This document shows positions 45,060 through 57,469 of a stretch of 64,000 bases of DNA, piece by piece. The stretch comes from Zygnema cylindricum (taxonomy: Eukaryota > Streptophyta > Zygnematophyceae > Zygnematales > Zygnemataceae), in assembly GCA_037447655.1 (NCBI GenBank), contig JBBHKE010003155.1, positions 341,664 through 405,663 on the forward strand, given 5' to 3'. The translations under genes and the position numbers were made by a program. How positions within the stretch are numbered: position 1 is the stretch's first letter; each line of letters opens with the position of its first letter. Below the pieces are notes generated by a model. The model saw only the letters and a list, made by a program, of their open reading frames with translations. It was not told where the DNA came from and made no database searches.

Positions 45060-46440
45060 AGCCCGTTCATCTCTTTCCATAATATAGACAAAGTGGTCTG
45101 AGCTAATTTGACAAATCCTAACTTAGTAAGGAATTCATCCAATTTAAGGTTCCACACTGACGTGGGGCCTGTTTTAATCCATATAATGATTTAAGTGATT
45201 TACAAAAAATGTTTTCTTTTCCATTTTCTTCGTACATTTCTGGTTGCTTCATATAGATAACCTCCTCTAATTCCGCGTGTAGGAAGGCTGTTTCAACATC
45301 CATTCGATGAATTTCTATATCTTCTATAGCTGCCAAGGTAAGAGAAATTTTGACAGTGGGAAATCTGACTACCGGTGAAAACGTTTCTTCAAAGTCAATT
45401 TCTTCTTTTTGATTATAACCTTTACCAACTAGCCTAGCTTTGTATCTTTCATTCGTATTATTTGGATTTAAAATTTACCTTAAATACCCACTTACTTCCA
45501 ATGGCTTCTCGATCTAGTGGCAGTTCGCAGTTTCAATCCAATGTTCTTTTTCTGGTACAAAAAATCCTTTTTGAATGGTTAAGGTTTCTCCGGATGCGGC
45601 CGAGTGTGCATACATTGTCGTTGAATCCCTTAGTCTCGAACTTATCCTTTTCTCTCTTGTGCTAGTCCTTTCCCCCCCAAAAAAAATTGACTTTGGAATC
45701 GAGGGTTATCTCTTTGAAATTCTTGTAAATGGGACAGAGTTATCAATCTCGTGTTCTTTGGATCAATTCGTTTCCATCTGAGGTGTTGCCGTTGTTAACG
45801 TGTTAGGAGTAATAGTCTGCTCTTTGTTCACTTGTCTTACTTCGTCAAGGACAATCCCCCTTTTGCTTCTCTGTTCAAATGTTAGTGCAAATACATCTAG
45901 TGAATCTGACTTATCTTTCACAAGGATGTTTCTAGCAACTACAATTTGGTCGGCACTTGGTCGGCACCTGGTATGTTGACTCTGTATCTTTTAGCATTGT
46001 TATCATATCCTAGTAGGATGCCAGGCATTCTTTTTGGCTCCATTTTCCATCTACTTGGATCTTTGTTTAATACAAAAACTTTACTGCCAAATACTTTAAA
46101 ATGACTAACATCCGGTTTCTCTTTTGTCCAAAGTTCATAAGGTGTCTTTCCTGGAGTTGCTTTACTTTCTAGTCTATTTTTAATATACGCAGCACAATTC
46201 AAGGCCTTTGCCCAGTATTTCTCATTTACTCTTTTATTTGCCAACATAGTCCTAGCACACTCTACTAGTGTTCTATTTAACATTTCCGCAACTTCATTTT
46301 GTTCATGTGAGTATAGAACTGTCAGTTGGCGTGAAATTCCATGTTCTTTGAGAAAACCCGAAAACATATATGAGATGTATTCTCCTTCGTTATCGGATCT
46401 GAGATTTTAAATGGGAACTCCATGTATCTTTTGGCCCCAG
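45060..46440 (-). pseudogene. Copia fragment C3: integrase and RT part
   Basis: On the minus strand the integrase comes first (46440-45939): FSGFLKEHGISRQLTV, NEVAEMLNRTLVECARTML, TPYELWTKEKPDVSHFKVF and MPGILLGYDNNAKRY. RT follows: ERYKARLVGKGYNQKEEIDF, SPVVRFPTVKISLTLAAIED, MDVETAFLHAELEEVIYMKQP and SLKSLYGLKQAP. It stops at about 45060, before the YVDD block, and the 5' part is missing beyond 46440. Frameshifts separate the pieces. Related to C2 but not the same family. No LTR is attached. Confidence 0.82.
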
Positions 46441-46449
46441 ACTTTTGAA

Positions 46450-48148
46450 CTCCTAAATGTTGTGACTGCTTGTTCCTTTTGTCTCGGGCTGGAGTGCGTT
46501 CCATCTGTTAACGCTTTGGATTTCGGGGTGAGTAGATCCACGGATAGGGTCGTTGTTGTCAACAAATTCTACTGGCGATTCCTTTGAAATGTCTTGCATG
46601 GAGTTAGAAACAAATTTAGCAAATTGTTTCCGTTGAATCCCCTGATTACTCTCATCGGACAGTTCCCCTAACCCGGTGAGTTCCTGTTCTCTTCCTTGTT
46701 CTTTTCCTTTTTGCCACTATGGTAGATCTCCTCCTTCTCTAGCACCTGCTATTTGAAAGAGGCTCGCGTTTGAGATCATGATGCAGTCTAGAGTGTGTTT
46801 TGCAATAAGGTTATGAGAGGTCTCTCTAATTCATGTTTCCTCTCCTCCACCATTAGTTACTTTGCCTGTCCCTTTTCTATTTTGATCGTCTCTATTTTTG
46901 ATCTGAATGCTCGTTTTGCATAAAGAATTATTGTGATTTGTGTTCTGACTAGTTTGCTTAGTCTTTACCCTGTCACCAGATTTGTCAAACCTCTGACCGC
47001 TCTTCTACTTGATACCAGGTTACTTCTTGGAGACCTTTACAAGCATCATCACCTCGGTGGAGCTATCAATAGCAATCAAATATTTGACCACATCCTACCA
47101 CTATGACTCCTCCCAATTTTGGTTCTCGAATGAGGTGAGAACCGGCTCAAATTTGTGGAGAACTAAGATAAAAAAGATTGAGGTATACGTGTGTGTAGGA
47201 AGGTAACTGCTGAATTTACCATGGCTTAGTTTTCTAAGTATTGGGAATTTTTTTGTGACATTGACATCGTTTCGTCGTATGATGTGTGTGAGAGTCTCTG
47301 AAGTTGTTTGACTCGTTCTGCCATGGTTGGTTTCACTGAGATCTTGTCTAACTTTTCCCTGAGCCCTTGGTGACTTTTTTCCATGGCTCCCCCTTCATTC
47401 TCATCCAATGTCTAGGCTTGACTTGCTACACCTTTTTTTTGTGTTTTTGTTGCTGAGGTTCCCAGTTCTCCTCCTCTAGTGACGGCCGCTTTGGACTGGC
47501 CGTCGCTTTCCTGTTTTAGATTTTTGAACTCCTTTGGGCCCCGTATGGGTGGGCCTTCATGCAATTTTACTCTGTCTATTTGTCTACTTTGTCTGTTTGC
47601 CAAATATGTCTCTCCGTACCCTTTCTTATCTTTCCCGTCTTATTATTTTTAGTAACTCTCCCAAGCTCCTGTGTGTGTTATGACCAGTAGCCGGTCCAAG
47701 TTGTTTGTGGCTGCGGGAAACTCTTCCCGTTATCTCGGATGACGGACCCATAGTAACAGGTTGTTGGCCCATAACCTGTTGCGCTGGGTCGGTCATCCGA
47801 GCTAACGGGAAGAGTTCCACGTAGCCACAGATAGCTTGGACCGGCCAAAATTAAATACACGAAGAAGGATTTAGGGAGTCACAAAAAGTTTATAGAGATG
47901 GGAGCGATTTGAATGAGTACGGAGGGAGTATAACTAACAATCAGACAAAGTAGACGATAGACATTGTAGAGTTGCAGGAAAGCGATAACTTTGATTAATG
48001 GTCCACTTAGGACAAAATGTTACATAAGACTTTCTAATAAAGCCGAACTCGATTTTTTTGTCTCACTTGTATATCTGGATTGCTATTTTGGCATTTATGG
48101 ATGAAGGTTATTCTCTCTTGTCTGTTCTGAGTTCTTTTGTACTCTAGT
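46450..48148. repeat. Unrecognised repeat R2, copy 1
   Basis: It aligns in direct orientation with 61400-63090, including the block near the word gttaacgctttggatttcg, the block with ggagctatcaatagcaatcaa, the MITE at 47653-47880, and the stretch just before FB2. Minus-strand frames (47603-47412, 47408-47226) are lysine/glutamine-rich and partly conserved in the second copy. I recognise no domain; a LINE ORF1-like or gag-like origin is possible. Confidence 0.55.
47653..47880. mobile_element. Hairpin MITE, copy 1
   Basis: About 228 bp that fold on themselves: TAACTCTCCCAAGC at the left pairs with the right end around TTAGGGAGTC; in the middle, gccggtccaag and aactcttcccgtta pair with their complements at 47800-47850. 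The apex contains GGCCCATAACC. The following cggagggagta (about 47923) resembles Stowaway-type ends. No coding capacity. Present also at 62604-62821. Confidence 0.65.
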
Positions 48149-49853
48149 GCTATGTGGCTGTATGAAACACTCTTTTAGCATGGTCCAATGAAATTCTATT
48201 TACACATACTTGTCACATGAACCTGAATAATTGCAATTGGGTGATCTATTGTCTAACATCTTCAAGTCGTCCAAATATTGACGTCCGTGCGTACAAAAGG
48301 TATTGTTCCACTATGTGACGTCGATCACACAAAATCGCTAGTACCCAATATTGCCCAAAATCGTACATAAAATCAATAAAAAGAATAGGTGGTTGTTGCT
48401 GCAGTAAAAAGATCAAGTCCGCACACTGGCGACTTAATTGGACCTTAACAACGTCACTTGTTACTTGCTGTCAACGATAACTATGTTTTACATTCGCTTA
48501 AAGATGCGTTTCATTGTATTGTATAGAGAATATTGTGACAATGTTATTAGTTTCTAGGTGTTGTCACGATTTTGTATTTTGCTTCCCTAGAGTTCTTCAC
48601 ACAAGTGGCTTTTGTAGTGGTTACTTATTGTTCGTAGAATTTTTACTATATCGTTGATGTGATGTTTGTTTCATGTTGATATGATATTTTCTAATGTTGA
48701 TGTGATGTTTAGAGTATATTGATAATGTTGATGTAATATATATATAATGTTTTTATGATGTTTTTTTAATATTGATGTAATGTTTGATTAAAGTTTGCAC
48801 AATGTTTATATAACACTCATGTATAGTTTATGTAATGTTCCTATTGTGTTAATGTAACATTTATGTGATATTGTTTCATTATTTGAAATGTTTATGTAAT
48901 GTTTATACAATGATTATGTAAAGTTTACAATATTTGAAATATTGTAAGAGCTTTATCCAAAGCTCTTACAATATTTATGTTTATATAGTCTTTCTATAAT
49001 GCTTTGTATTGTGTTTGTATTGTTTTTCCGTAATGCTTGTGTAATGTTCTTCATTTTATACCTTTTGCACATATTATATACACATCATATATGCGGAATT
49101 CACACTACTCTTCCAACACAAAAACAGCAGATCGTTTTGGACATGACTTTATCATCGGTATGGAGCCTTCTTTATACACCGTGCTGCCACGCCAACTATA
49201 TGTCGCTATGTGCGAGTGGGTGCTGTACTCAATTTGACATGTGTAACTTCAAATTTCTCCGCTGCTATACTTTAGTTATGCCAAAAACTGACAATTCAAA
49301 TCGTGAGCTGTTAATACTGATCATCGCATGTTCCGTATTTTATGTCATAGACGTTTAGTATGAATACCACACTAAACAATACATAAGAATTATTATCTCA
49401 GCATTATGTTATCATTACACAATATTACAAAAACATTATATGAACATTATATCAGCAATATGTAAACATTACACAATTATACACAAACATTATATAATCA
49501 TTTCATAAACATTGCATATATATAAACATTATACAAGTATTACGCAAACACTAATACAAACATTATAAGACATTTCACAAACATTACTCAAAATATTAAC
49601 ATTATTTAAACATTCCTAACTTGCCGCGAGTCTGTATACTCTTATTGTTTCGAATAATGAGATCCTCAAAATACCAGAGATAAGTATTATAAAATTGAGC
49701 TTCTCGCAGACAACCATCGTTATTTGAAAAAACAGAAATGCAAATAAACAATAATGCATATTCATAAAATAACTTTATAAAATGTGCACAAATAAGGTCG
49801 CATCGTCAACATTAACTACATCTTTGAACTCTGTAAACACAAATATGTTTTTA
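48149..49853. mobile_element. Fold-back repeat FB2, copy 2
   Basis: It aligns with copy 1 from GCTATGTGGCTG to the word aacacaaatatgttttta, where an assembly gap begins. Left arm about 48655-49060, right arm about 49385-49610. The core again contains the words RFGHDFIIG and PSLYTVLPRQL in one frame, but the frame starts and ends differ from copy 1 because of small indels. Confidence 0.6.
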
Positions 49854-49863
49854 NNNNNNNNNN
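49854..49863. other. Assembly gap (10 N)
   Basis: Ten undetermined bases between FB2 copy 2 and the 3' truncated end of copia element C4. Junction not supported by sequence. Confidence 0.95.
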
Positions 49864-51705
49864 TTCTTCATACGTTTAACTATTCTCCTATCCGAACGCC
49901 AAAACCCGCCTTCAATACTTAATACGTTTGAAGTAATTTTTATCCTAAGATTGAAGTCGATTATTTTTACTTTGAGGTATACTCTCCACCTGGCCGTCTT
50001 TCGGTCTAAACAGATCAAATTCTCACAAATCTTCAGTTCACAAATCGAACCTATAACTGTTTTGTTTCACCTTCAATCTTCCTTTTCCTTTCGGACCTAT
50101 GAACCAGCCTATACTACTTCTATCGTTTCCTATGGCTCACATAATAGATGTCTTTTTACTTTTTAACTTCTTTGGTGTATTCAAACGGATCTATGGAGTT
50201 TACTTCATCGATGACTACAATGTGTTTAGCTAAGATTATATCATTTTCCTGTAGATAATACACTCGGTATCCTTTGCTATCTTCATCATATCCGACCAAG
50301 TATCCAGGCTTTCCTTTTCCTTCTAACTTCCACTTTGTTTTGTCAATATCCAAGCTAAACACTTGACTTCTAAACACTCTTAAACTAGACAAATCTGGCT
50401 TTCTGCCGGTCCACCTCTCATATGGAGTTTCATTTTTATTAGCTGAAGTTAGAATCCTATTTTTAATGAAGTTTGCATAATTCATAACTTCCGCCCAAAA
50501 CCGCAAGCCTATCCTCTTATCAATTTGCATACTTCTTGACATATCACCAAGTGTTCCATTTAGTCTTTCGGCTACTCCATTTTGTTCCGGATTTTTGGGA
50601 ACAGTTTTCTGATGATGAATTCCTTCCTTTATAAAAAACTCTTTGAACTCATTTGAGGTGTACTCTCCCCCATTATCACTTCTTACTTCTTTTATGGAGG
50701 TCTCATGAAGTTTCTCACTGCAAATTTTATAATCCTTAAAGTACCGCAACACTTCTGACTTACGATTAGTGAAGTATACTTTAGAATATCTAGACCAATC
50801 ATCGGTGATGGTCACCATATAACTTTTCCCTTTGTGTGAAAGATATCTTGCCGGTCCCCAAATATCTGTGCATACAAGCTCCAAGACCTTCTCTCTCCTT
50901 TAAGTGGCAACCTTCGAAAAGGAAGTCTATGGATTTCCCTTGTGCACAACCACTACAATCATCTACCATTTCAGATTCCTCAAATTTTATCCCATCCACT
51001 ATTCCCTTGGACTTCATTTCTTTTAATCTATCTAGATGCACATGTCCAAGTCTCTTATGCCTCAACATAATATCACTTACACAATAGTAGAGGGCACCCT
51101 TTTTTTCACTGCAAAGTACAATTTTGAAATTTCCCTGGATACCCATTTCAGCTATGAAATAGACCTCACCATCAAAACTAATAGTGAAACTTCCTTTCTT
51201 AGTTCTTGTGACAAAATCTTTCTCATCTAAGACAATTGTAGAGATCAGATTTTTGCTAAGATGTGGTATATACAGCACATTTGAAAATGTGACAACAGAG
51301 ACTTTCCCTTCAACTAGAAACTTTAGATCCACTGATCCTACAAGGTTTGTAGTCACAACTCTACCATCCCTATATTCTATCTCAACAGCGGGGATCTTCC
51401 TCATCTTTGTAAACCACCTTTTGTATTTGCACATATTTATAGATGCTCTCGAATCGATGATCCACCATTCCTCCAAGGGTTCTTTCTTACCACCAAATCC
51501 ACGTTTTTGCCTTTTTGATATTTCCACTTGATTATCTCTTTTCTTATTGTAGAAAAGCTCTTCCTTCTCCTCTTTGTTGTTGTTCACCTGCCCATATTTC
51601 ATACTTAAGTTTTCCAATCTGGTGCAATCAGCCATGTAATGTCGCGGTATTATGCAAAAGTGTCAAACACCTTTCTTTGGAGCTTCCATTTCTTGTTCAT
51701 TGGGT
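49864..51705 (-). pseudogene. Copia element C4: protease and integrase
   Basis: Same family as C1 and better preserved. Frame 51635-50799 (278 codons) has EEWWIIDSRASINMC (protease site with Arg for Gly, as in C1), the zone of the beta-barrel, then RHKRLGHVHLDRLKEMKSK and SGCAQGKS. One frameshift near 50890 leads to frame 50884-50156 (242 codons) with VCTDIWGPARY (Asp), RSDNGGEYTSNEF (Asp), NGVAERLNGTL (Glu) and GKPGYLVGYDEDSKGYRV. The integrase triad is complete. Upstream, a CCHC knuckle (HFCIIPRHYMADC) has a stop in place of its first cysteine. Most of gag is deleted, and RT is lost before the gap. Confidence 0.88.
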
Positions 51706-51765
51706 TGTCCTCCTCCTTTTCCTTTATAAATAACGCCTGAACTATCCTTTATGGCCACCATTGGT

Positions 51766-51780
51766 GGTGGGCCCACAATC
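51766..51780 (-). other. C4 primer-binding site, half-tRNA iMet type
   Basis: On the minus strand GATTGTGGGCCCACC follows the C4 LTR directly. It differs from the C1 site in two of 15 positions, which confirms the site and its position in an independent copy. Confidence 0.65.
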
Positions 51781-52645
51781 TAAAATTCAGTGAGCTTTGT
51801 TGCCCCACAGAAAGCACAATTCACAAGTAGCCACTAGGATAGCATCAACCCACTTTGGTTTCCCAAATAATGACTACCACCCTAGAAGAAAATTTCTCTG
51901 ACCACCCTCACCCGTGTGAGGACAAGGCTCCTCTGAGTCCTACGCAAAAAGAATCACTGAATTTGCTCCCCGAGCAATTAGTTATCGCTAGTCAAAGATG
52001 ACCTTTATAGTTACAAGCTCTCTTAGAGAGAGGTACCTAAATCTCACTAAGTTCTGGTCTGCCTACTTGCGACTGTTTGCTTACGACTACCTACTATTAA
52101 ACCCTAGTCCAATAGAAACACTATATAGTATAAGTAGGTACACTAGGCGATGTACTTATTGTACGGCCATTGTACGACATGGCTTTCAAAGCGACGCCTG
52201 TCAAAAAGGGAGCCATGGTTCCTCCCCCCATCTTCTCCGGTATCCAATAATATGGTGCCACGTGGCGTCCTGTGACGCCATCCCCAAAGGCCGCCAAAAG
52301 CTTATTGCGGGTGGCGGCTGTAATGGTGGCCGTCCGATCGGTTGTATTTATACGGCTTGATTCGGTTCCATGCATAAATTGATTAATATGCGTTTTCGTT
52401 AGTCTGCTACGAATTAGTCTTTTGAATCAATAGATAAGCGTGAAGCATTTCACGTGTATCGTTTTGTTAGTGCCTTAATAGATAAGACATAGGTCTTTAC
52501 AATAGTCCGCAGTCCACGTTTCAAATCATGGCAGTGGGATCCTTTGCTAAAATACTAAAATCCTCTTTAAATCATTATGCCTCCTTCACTTTCGTTAGAG
52601 ACAAAACTAAAAATAAAGAGAAGATATAAACTACCTTTTTCAACG
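51781..52645 (-). repeat. C4 5' LTR
   Basis: On the minus strand it starts CGTTGAAAAAGG at 52645 and ends AATTTTA at 51781. It aligns with the C1 LTRs, including the GTAC cluster (about 52120-52190), the ctaactacgaa-like block and the conserved region with cctcacacgggtg. The frame 52375-52121 within it is an LTR artefact. Confidence 0.75.
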
Positions 52646-53154
52646 GGCGCAATTCGAAACAGTGATAAAGTCCGCACGCACAGATATTAGAATTCTAAAG
52701 GTTTCTATAATCTGAAACTTCGTCCGTCCGTACTGATGCGACATTCAAAATTTGCTTTTGAAATATTTGACTATTCTCCATGTGTGTACAGACACATTTG
52801 CGGCATGTGTGAATAGACACATTTGCGGTACCAACCGCAACAATGCACGTATGCTATTATTGCTTTGCTGACACGACCTGATGGATAAGGCCGACCTTCC
52901 ATTAGAGAAAAAGTGAGGTTGTTACCTGTAATCCGTATTATTTAGTACCATTATCTACCCTTTTTTGTACTTCAAAGTTAAAATCTTTACTGTAAAACCT
53001 CCAAAATTAAAAGGCGTAAAATTTGACCTTGAGATGCTCTACTTTTTTAATTCCACGCGCCATCTTGGAACTGTTCATTGTGTGAATGACGTCACAAAGT
53101 AGGATGACTCCCTAAACATCTACAATGGGTATGTGCCCATATGTTTAAGTAAGG
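52646..53154. other. No recognisable gene
   Basis: A short duplicated phrase (gacacatttgcgg at about 52791 and 52821) is the only pattern seen. 53100-53154 belongs to the R1 family that was hit by the hAT element. Confidence 0.45.
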
Positions 53155-53162
53155 GTTTTATC

Positions 53163-54013
53163 TAGTGTTGGGTATCGAGGACCATTTGCCGATATTCGAT
53201 ATATATCGAATTTCAGGTACCCGGTAATCATAAATCGCTTCGATATATCAAAAATTCAAAATATCGCGATATATATCCGATATATCGCCAATATATCGTA
53301 TCGGCGATATATTGAAGCTTAAAAATATATATATATGAAAGTTTTCATAGGTCTCCAAAGTCACGTGCCTTCGGACAAGGTGACCGTAAAATATTTGCCG
53401 AAAAGAAATACGGTTTCTTCCTGAAAGTCAGCAGAGTGAAGGAGATCTTTGAGGTACACCGACGCGGTACGCTTGCGAATTACATGTACGGAATTCGCAA
53501 GTACGGATTTCTAGACGAAAATGGTCAATTTCCAAATCTTTGACGATTTTGAGATTTGATCGTCAGCTTACGTGGAGCACTCAAATCAGAACACGTACGT
53601 AAAAAAAAAATTTGCACACCATACGGGATGTAACTGAGGCCTCTGTAATATAGAAATTTTGATATCGGTACTATTATAGAGACCTCCTGATGTAACCATA
53701 TCCAAAATAATTAATTATAAGAATTAAAGAAGTAGTCTTTTTTTGTCGGTTGCATTTTGCCGCGTCTACCTTTAAGTCACGGAATGAAAATCACGTTGTA
53801 CGTGGCGTATCAGACAATTTGTCTTTTTCGCTAAACCAACCTATTATATAAAAATATAACATAGTAAATTTACAAAATACTATATATCACGATATATATA
53901 GCGATAATTTATGTTGGTCTCGGTACGATATATCGGGGATTTTGCTCGATCAATATTCGATATATCGAATATCGTAATTATCGCGATATGAATTTACCCG
54001 ATACCCAACACTA
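53163..54013. mobile_element. Non-autonomous hAT-type element
   Basis: 851 bp with a perfect 15-bp terminal inverted repeat, TAGTGTTGGGTATCG and its complement. The flanking 8-bp repeats gttttatc (53155-53162) and gttttttc (54014-54021) match in seven positions, and hAT elements make 8-bp target repeats. Sub-terminal regions at both ends are crowded with CGATATATCG palindromes. No transposase frame. It interrupts an R1 repeat, whose sequence continues on both sides. Confidence 0.8.
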
Positions 54014-54021
54014 GTTTTTTC

Positions 54022-54925
54022 CCGTCGTTTTCATAGAAAATGGGACTTGCAACGAGAATATCTTGCGCCTTACGAAAAATGGGCAAAAACCAAAGTACAA
54101 TTTGCGTCAACTTGGAACTTGGATGGTACGTCAATTTGGCGTTATTATCATCGTTACCCACTTCCACGTCACGCCAACTCATCTTCACACTTGTACATGA
54201 ATCAAATCGCTACCTGATTTTAATTAAAATAATACCCTATTGACAAATAGAAAAACGGAATTGCACGTGTGAAAAATCTTCGAACTTTTTTGAACAAGGC
54301 AGAGTACACGCTATTTTTTTCCTTGCTCGTCACGTGCATGTACATACAAAAATGACAATTGTAGACGTAAAAGCACTTGTGACATTGTAGATGTTTAGGA
54401 TTTGTGACATTTTGTTGTCACGCTCAAATTATGACAGCGTCGACGTCACAAATTCTAAAACTTTCCGCCATGGTTTCTCAATTTTGTTTTTTAGACGTTT
54501 CTCACTCTACTTGCCATCAAAATACGTCCAAAGATAGTAAAAAAGAATGGCTTTTTATAGATCTTTCATTTGATACCATTATTGACGTTTTTCATTGCAA
54601 GAATTGTGAGATAAGCGCGGTAGTGGGAAAGGGAGAAAGAGAGATGCTCTTTCACGAACTTCGCTTTTGCAAAATGGCGTCCGTTGGCAAAGACCCCCTC
54701 CACTACCCCCGTACAGAAAAAAGTCACGCACCAGCTGGAAACGTGCAATGGGTTTTCTTTTTGATACTCCTCGCACAAAAATTGTAAAAAACTTCCAACA
54801 CGTGCGACAACTTCTGCCTATTCGCTCACCTCATGGAACTTTATAAAAATCGCCTTGGGTTTTATTTAAAGTTTGAACATGAGTTGGAAGGACGAGAAAA
54901 TGGGTCGAAATGCGTTAGACGACAA
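54022..54925. repeat. R1 repeat copies
   Basis: 54022-54240 corresponds to 5170-4900 in inverted orientation (shared atgagttggcgtgacg and cgcaaattgtactttgg on the minus strand). 54580-54925 corresponds to 4690-5000 in direct orientation. The 127-codon plus-strand frame 54404-54787 has no recognisable motif and is not kept in the 4-5 kb copies. Confidence 0.5.
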
Positions 54926-54929
54926 ATTC

Positions 54930-55644
54930 ACCAATAGCCGTTAGCTTTAACCTATAAGTCTAAGACTAGTGCTAAACTCTATAGGGTTTGAAAAGTATTT
55001 AAACAATTACACGTAGACAAATTCATTTAACGAAACGGATAGATACTTAGTACATAGATATATATTTGTATAGTACAGATTACGTTGTTGTCAAGAAACG
55101 AATACCACGCATTTGTTTTTATGGCGAAACAAATACTGCCCATTTATTTTTCGACAGATAAAACTAAAAGTCAATTTTGATCAGACAGCCGCGATAGGTG
55201 CCGAGATCGCGAAATAGGCGTTTTGGCGGTTTTTGGTCATCGCCACATTATTAGACACGTGGCACACCCACATTGGCTTACGGCATCCCCGGGTAATATG
55301 GGAGCGAAACCGGATATGGCATGCGTCGACATTTTGGCCATGTCGTACGATGGTCGTATAGAAAGTACTCTAACACCTATACCTTTTTGTACGACACATT
55401 ACTCTGATTGGTGCCGTACTCTAGTAGCAGAGGGTTAAGAGAGGGATTTAGGACTTAGAAAAAATGGTAAAGTAACCGCCTCTCTCCCAGAGTGCTCTTG
55501 TACAAAAGGTCAACTTTGACCCTTCATAACTTACTGCTCCGAGGAGCAAATTCAAAGATTTTTTTTGCTATCGACTCAAGGGAGTCTTACCTTCACAAGG
55601 GTGATGGTGGTCAGAGTTTTTGTCTGCCAAGGTGGCAGTTATTA
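54930..55644 (+). repeat. Truncated copia LTR (subfamily B-like)
   Basis: It aligns with the reverse complement of about 1095-430, including the block agatcgcgaaatagg, ttttggccatgtcgtacga and the GTAC cluster (55341-55400), and ends in ccaaggtggcagttatt. Both LTR ends are missing. It stands where module exon 1 of the duplicated cysteine-rich gene would be expected, so it probably replaced it. Confidence 0.65.
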
Positions 55645-55654
55645 TTGCAACAAC

Positions 55655-55832
55655 CCTCTACACTAAAAACGTGTGCCACACCTATTTTTGCTTGACGACA
55701 AGTGTATGCAGGTCCTCCACCGCCGCCCAAAAAAAAAGGTGGTCCTCTACACTAAAAACGTGTGCCACACCTATTTTTGCTTGACGACAAGTGTATGCAG
55801 GTCCTCCACCGCAGCCCAAAAAAAAAGGTGAA
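55655..55832 (+). repeat. 89-bp tandem duplication containing a microexon
   Basis: Units 55655-55743 and 55744-55832 are nearly identical and start cctctacactaaaaacg. Each contains an acceptor (TATGCAG) and a 27-nt exon. The only clear difference within the exons is one base (CCG to CAG). Confidence 0.85.
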
Positions 55833-57469
55833 CTAGAGGACCATTTCTGGGGGTAGGAAATAAATTATCTCAGTATCAATGATTTCACATATGTCTAAGG
55901 AAAATGAGTGTGATGTAAATGTGTGTTAATCTATCGTTTTCATACAAGAAAACATTTTACTAATGTTGCTAGGTCTTTGTTCCGTAACTTTTTCATTTAT
56001 GGAGCATTGTCGCACGGAGTATTGATTTCAAACAACCTTTGTATTAAACGTTTGCACTTTAAAGAAGGTTCAATACTCCTGAAGCCATTTTCTAGCGGTG
56101 ATCAATGATCGTTGACGTGGCAGTATGAGGAGTGAGATTTACAAGACCGCCACCACCACGTATGTGACATTTGTCTCATCCCTTGCGTTGTTCTTTACCA
56201 CTCTTTGTGATGACGTGGCTTTTCAAAATCAAACTTCCTCATTCCTTGTGATGTATCGCACCCCTTATGCTATGTCATGTGTTATGTAGAAATACGTAAC
56301 GCCAATTTGTGGCTGCGTGACGTCACATTTCCTCATGTCGTACTGTTTGTCGGGATTTGACGAAAAATGAAGGATGCGGTCACGGTGCGTTACATCCAAA
56401 ATTTCGTTCCATGTTACCTTTTGCATGATGTCACAAGACACTTTAACCGTGTATTTTTATTAGTGTTGATATTGTTTTTGCCAACCTTAAAACACTTTTT
56501 ATCTATGCACAAGTTTTGATTTAAACCGCCAATTGGATGATGAGAATCTTACGTTTCAATCGCAACCTTTGGATTGTTAATTCGCGAGTGTGCACAGAGA
56601 AAACATGTTTCAAGTGGCAATAAAAAATTCACTAATAGCGATAACACCGTATATTGTGACATCACAATATTGTTGTATGTTGCCCTGCTCAAATGTGCGC
56701 AAATTGTTGGATATGCTATTTTTTGTTACGTGGTACAAAAAGCTTATTGTACGGGCTAACTACAAATAGCGTTTCCATTTTCACAATATTGACTAGTGGT
56801 GTGTTGCAAATTTCATGGTAAGGATTTTGGGGTCAATTTTCTTGCGGTTTGTGTTTTGATTTTCTCATTTGTGTCGCATATCCAAGTGTTTTGTGACATT
56901 GTTAGTCGTGAAAAAAACTTTTATGTAGTTTTTGTACAAAACTGGAATTCACTGCAGTTTACGGAATAAAAGATTCACATTTTGAATTATAGAGAAACAA
57001 GTTATTCATTGGAGTTGTTCAAAGTTTCTAGAGGGGAATGAATGGAGTGAATGGCAACTTTTGTTTTAATGTAGTTTGAGGAAGTGAAATCGTTTCCTTT
57101 TTTAAAGTCAAAAAATCTAGAGTTTCTAACTCGAGTTCACTCACGCGTTCTATGCATATACAGGTTGCGCCGATTTCTGCAATAGTTTGAATTCGTACGG
57201 TTTTTTCTACTTTTCATATTCGGCTCTCACTAATAGGCCTCCATACAAGACATGCAACCAAAAAGAGTGTGGATGTGTGGTCTCAACGAGGAGCTTCTAC
57301 TCGATGTTATAGCATTTGTAAGTATTGCAAATGGGGTTTTTTTTAACTTTCGGAAAATATACCAATGACGCAAACTGTTTTTGTCTTAAATCGGCAATGA
57401 CTTACAAAACCGGAGAAGTTCCCGATGATATCATTATCTTCTACAGTAAATCTTGCCCCAAAACAAAAG
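55712..57469 (+). pseudogene. Inverted paralogue of the cysteine-rich gene (broken)
   Basis: Exons recognised by alignment with the minus-strand gene: 55712-55738 (G-PPPPP-KKK), its duplicate 55801-55827 (G-PPPQP-KKK), 56145-56159 (poly-Pro, 15 nt) and 57164-57469 (cysteine module, 306 nt). The introns also align (for example gagtgtgatgtaaatgtgt and gttgacgtggcagt). Damage: the acceptor before 56145 reads ACAA where the intact gene has GCAG, the PPPPFAPK exon is not found, and module exon 57164-57469 has a +1 and a -1 indel, with stops in the first frame between them. Upstream it is cut by an LTR fragment. A plus-strand frame 57325-57735 is module sequence plus intron read-through. Confidence 0.68.
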
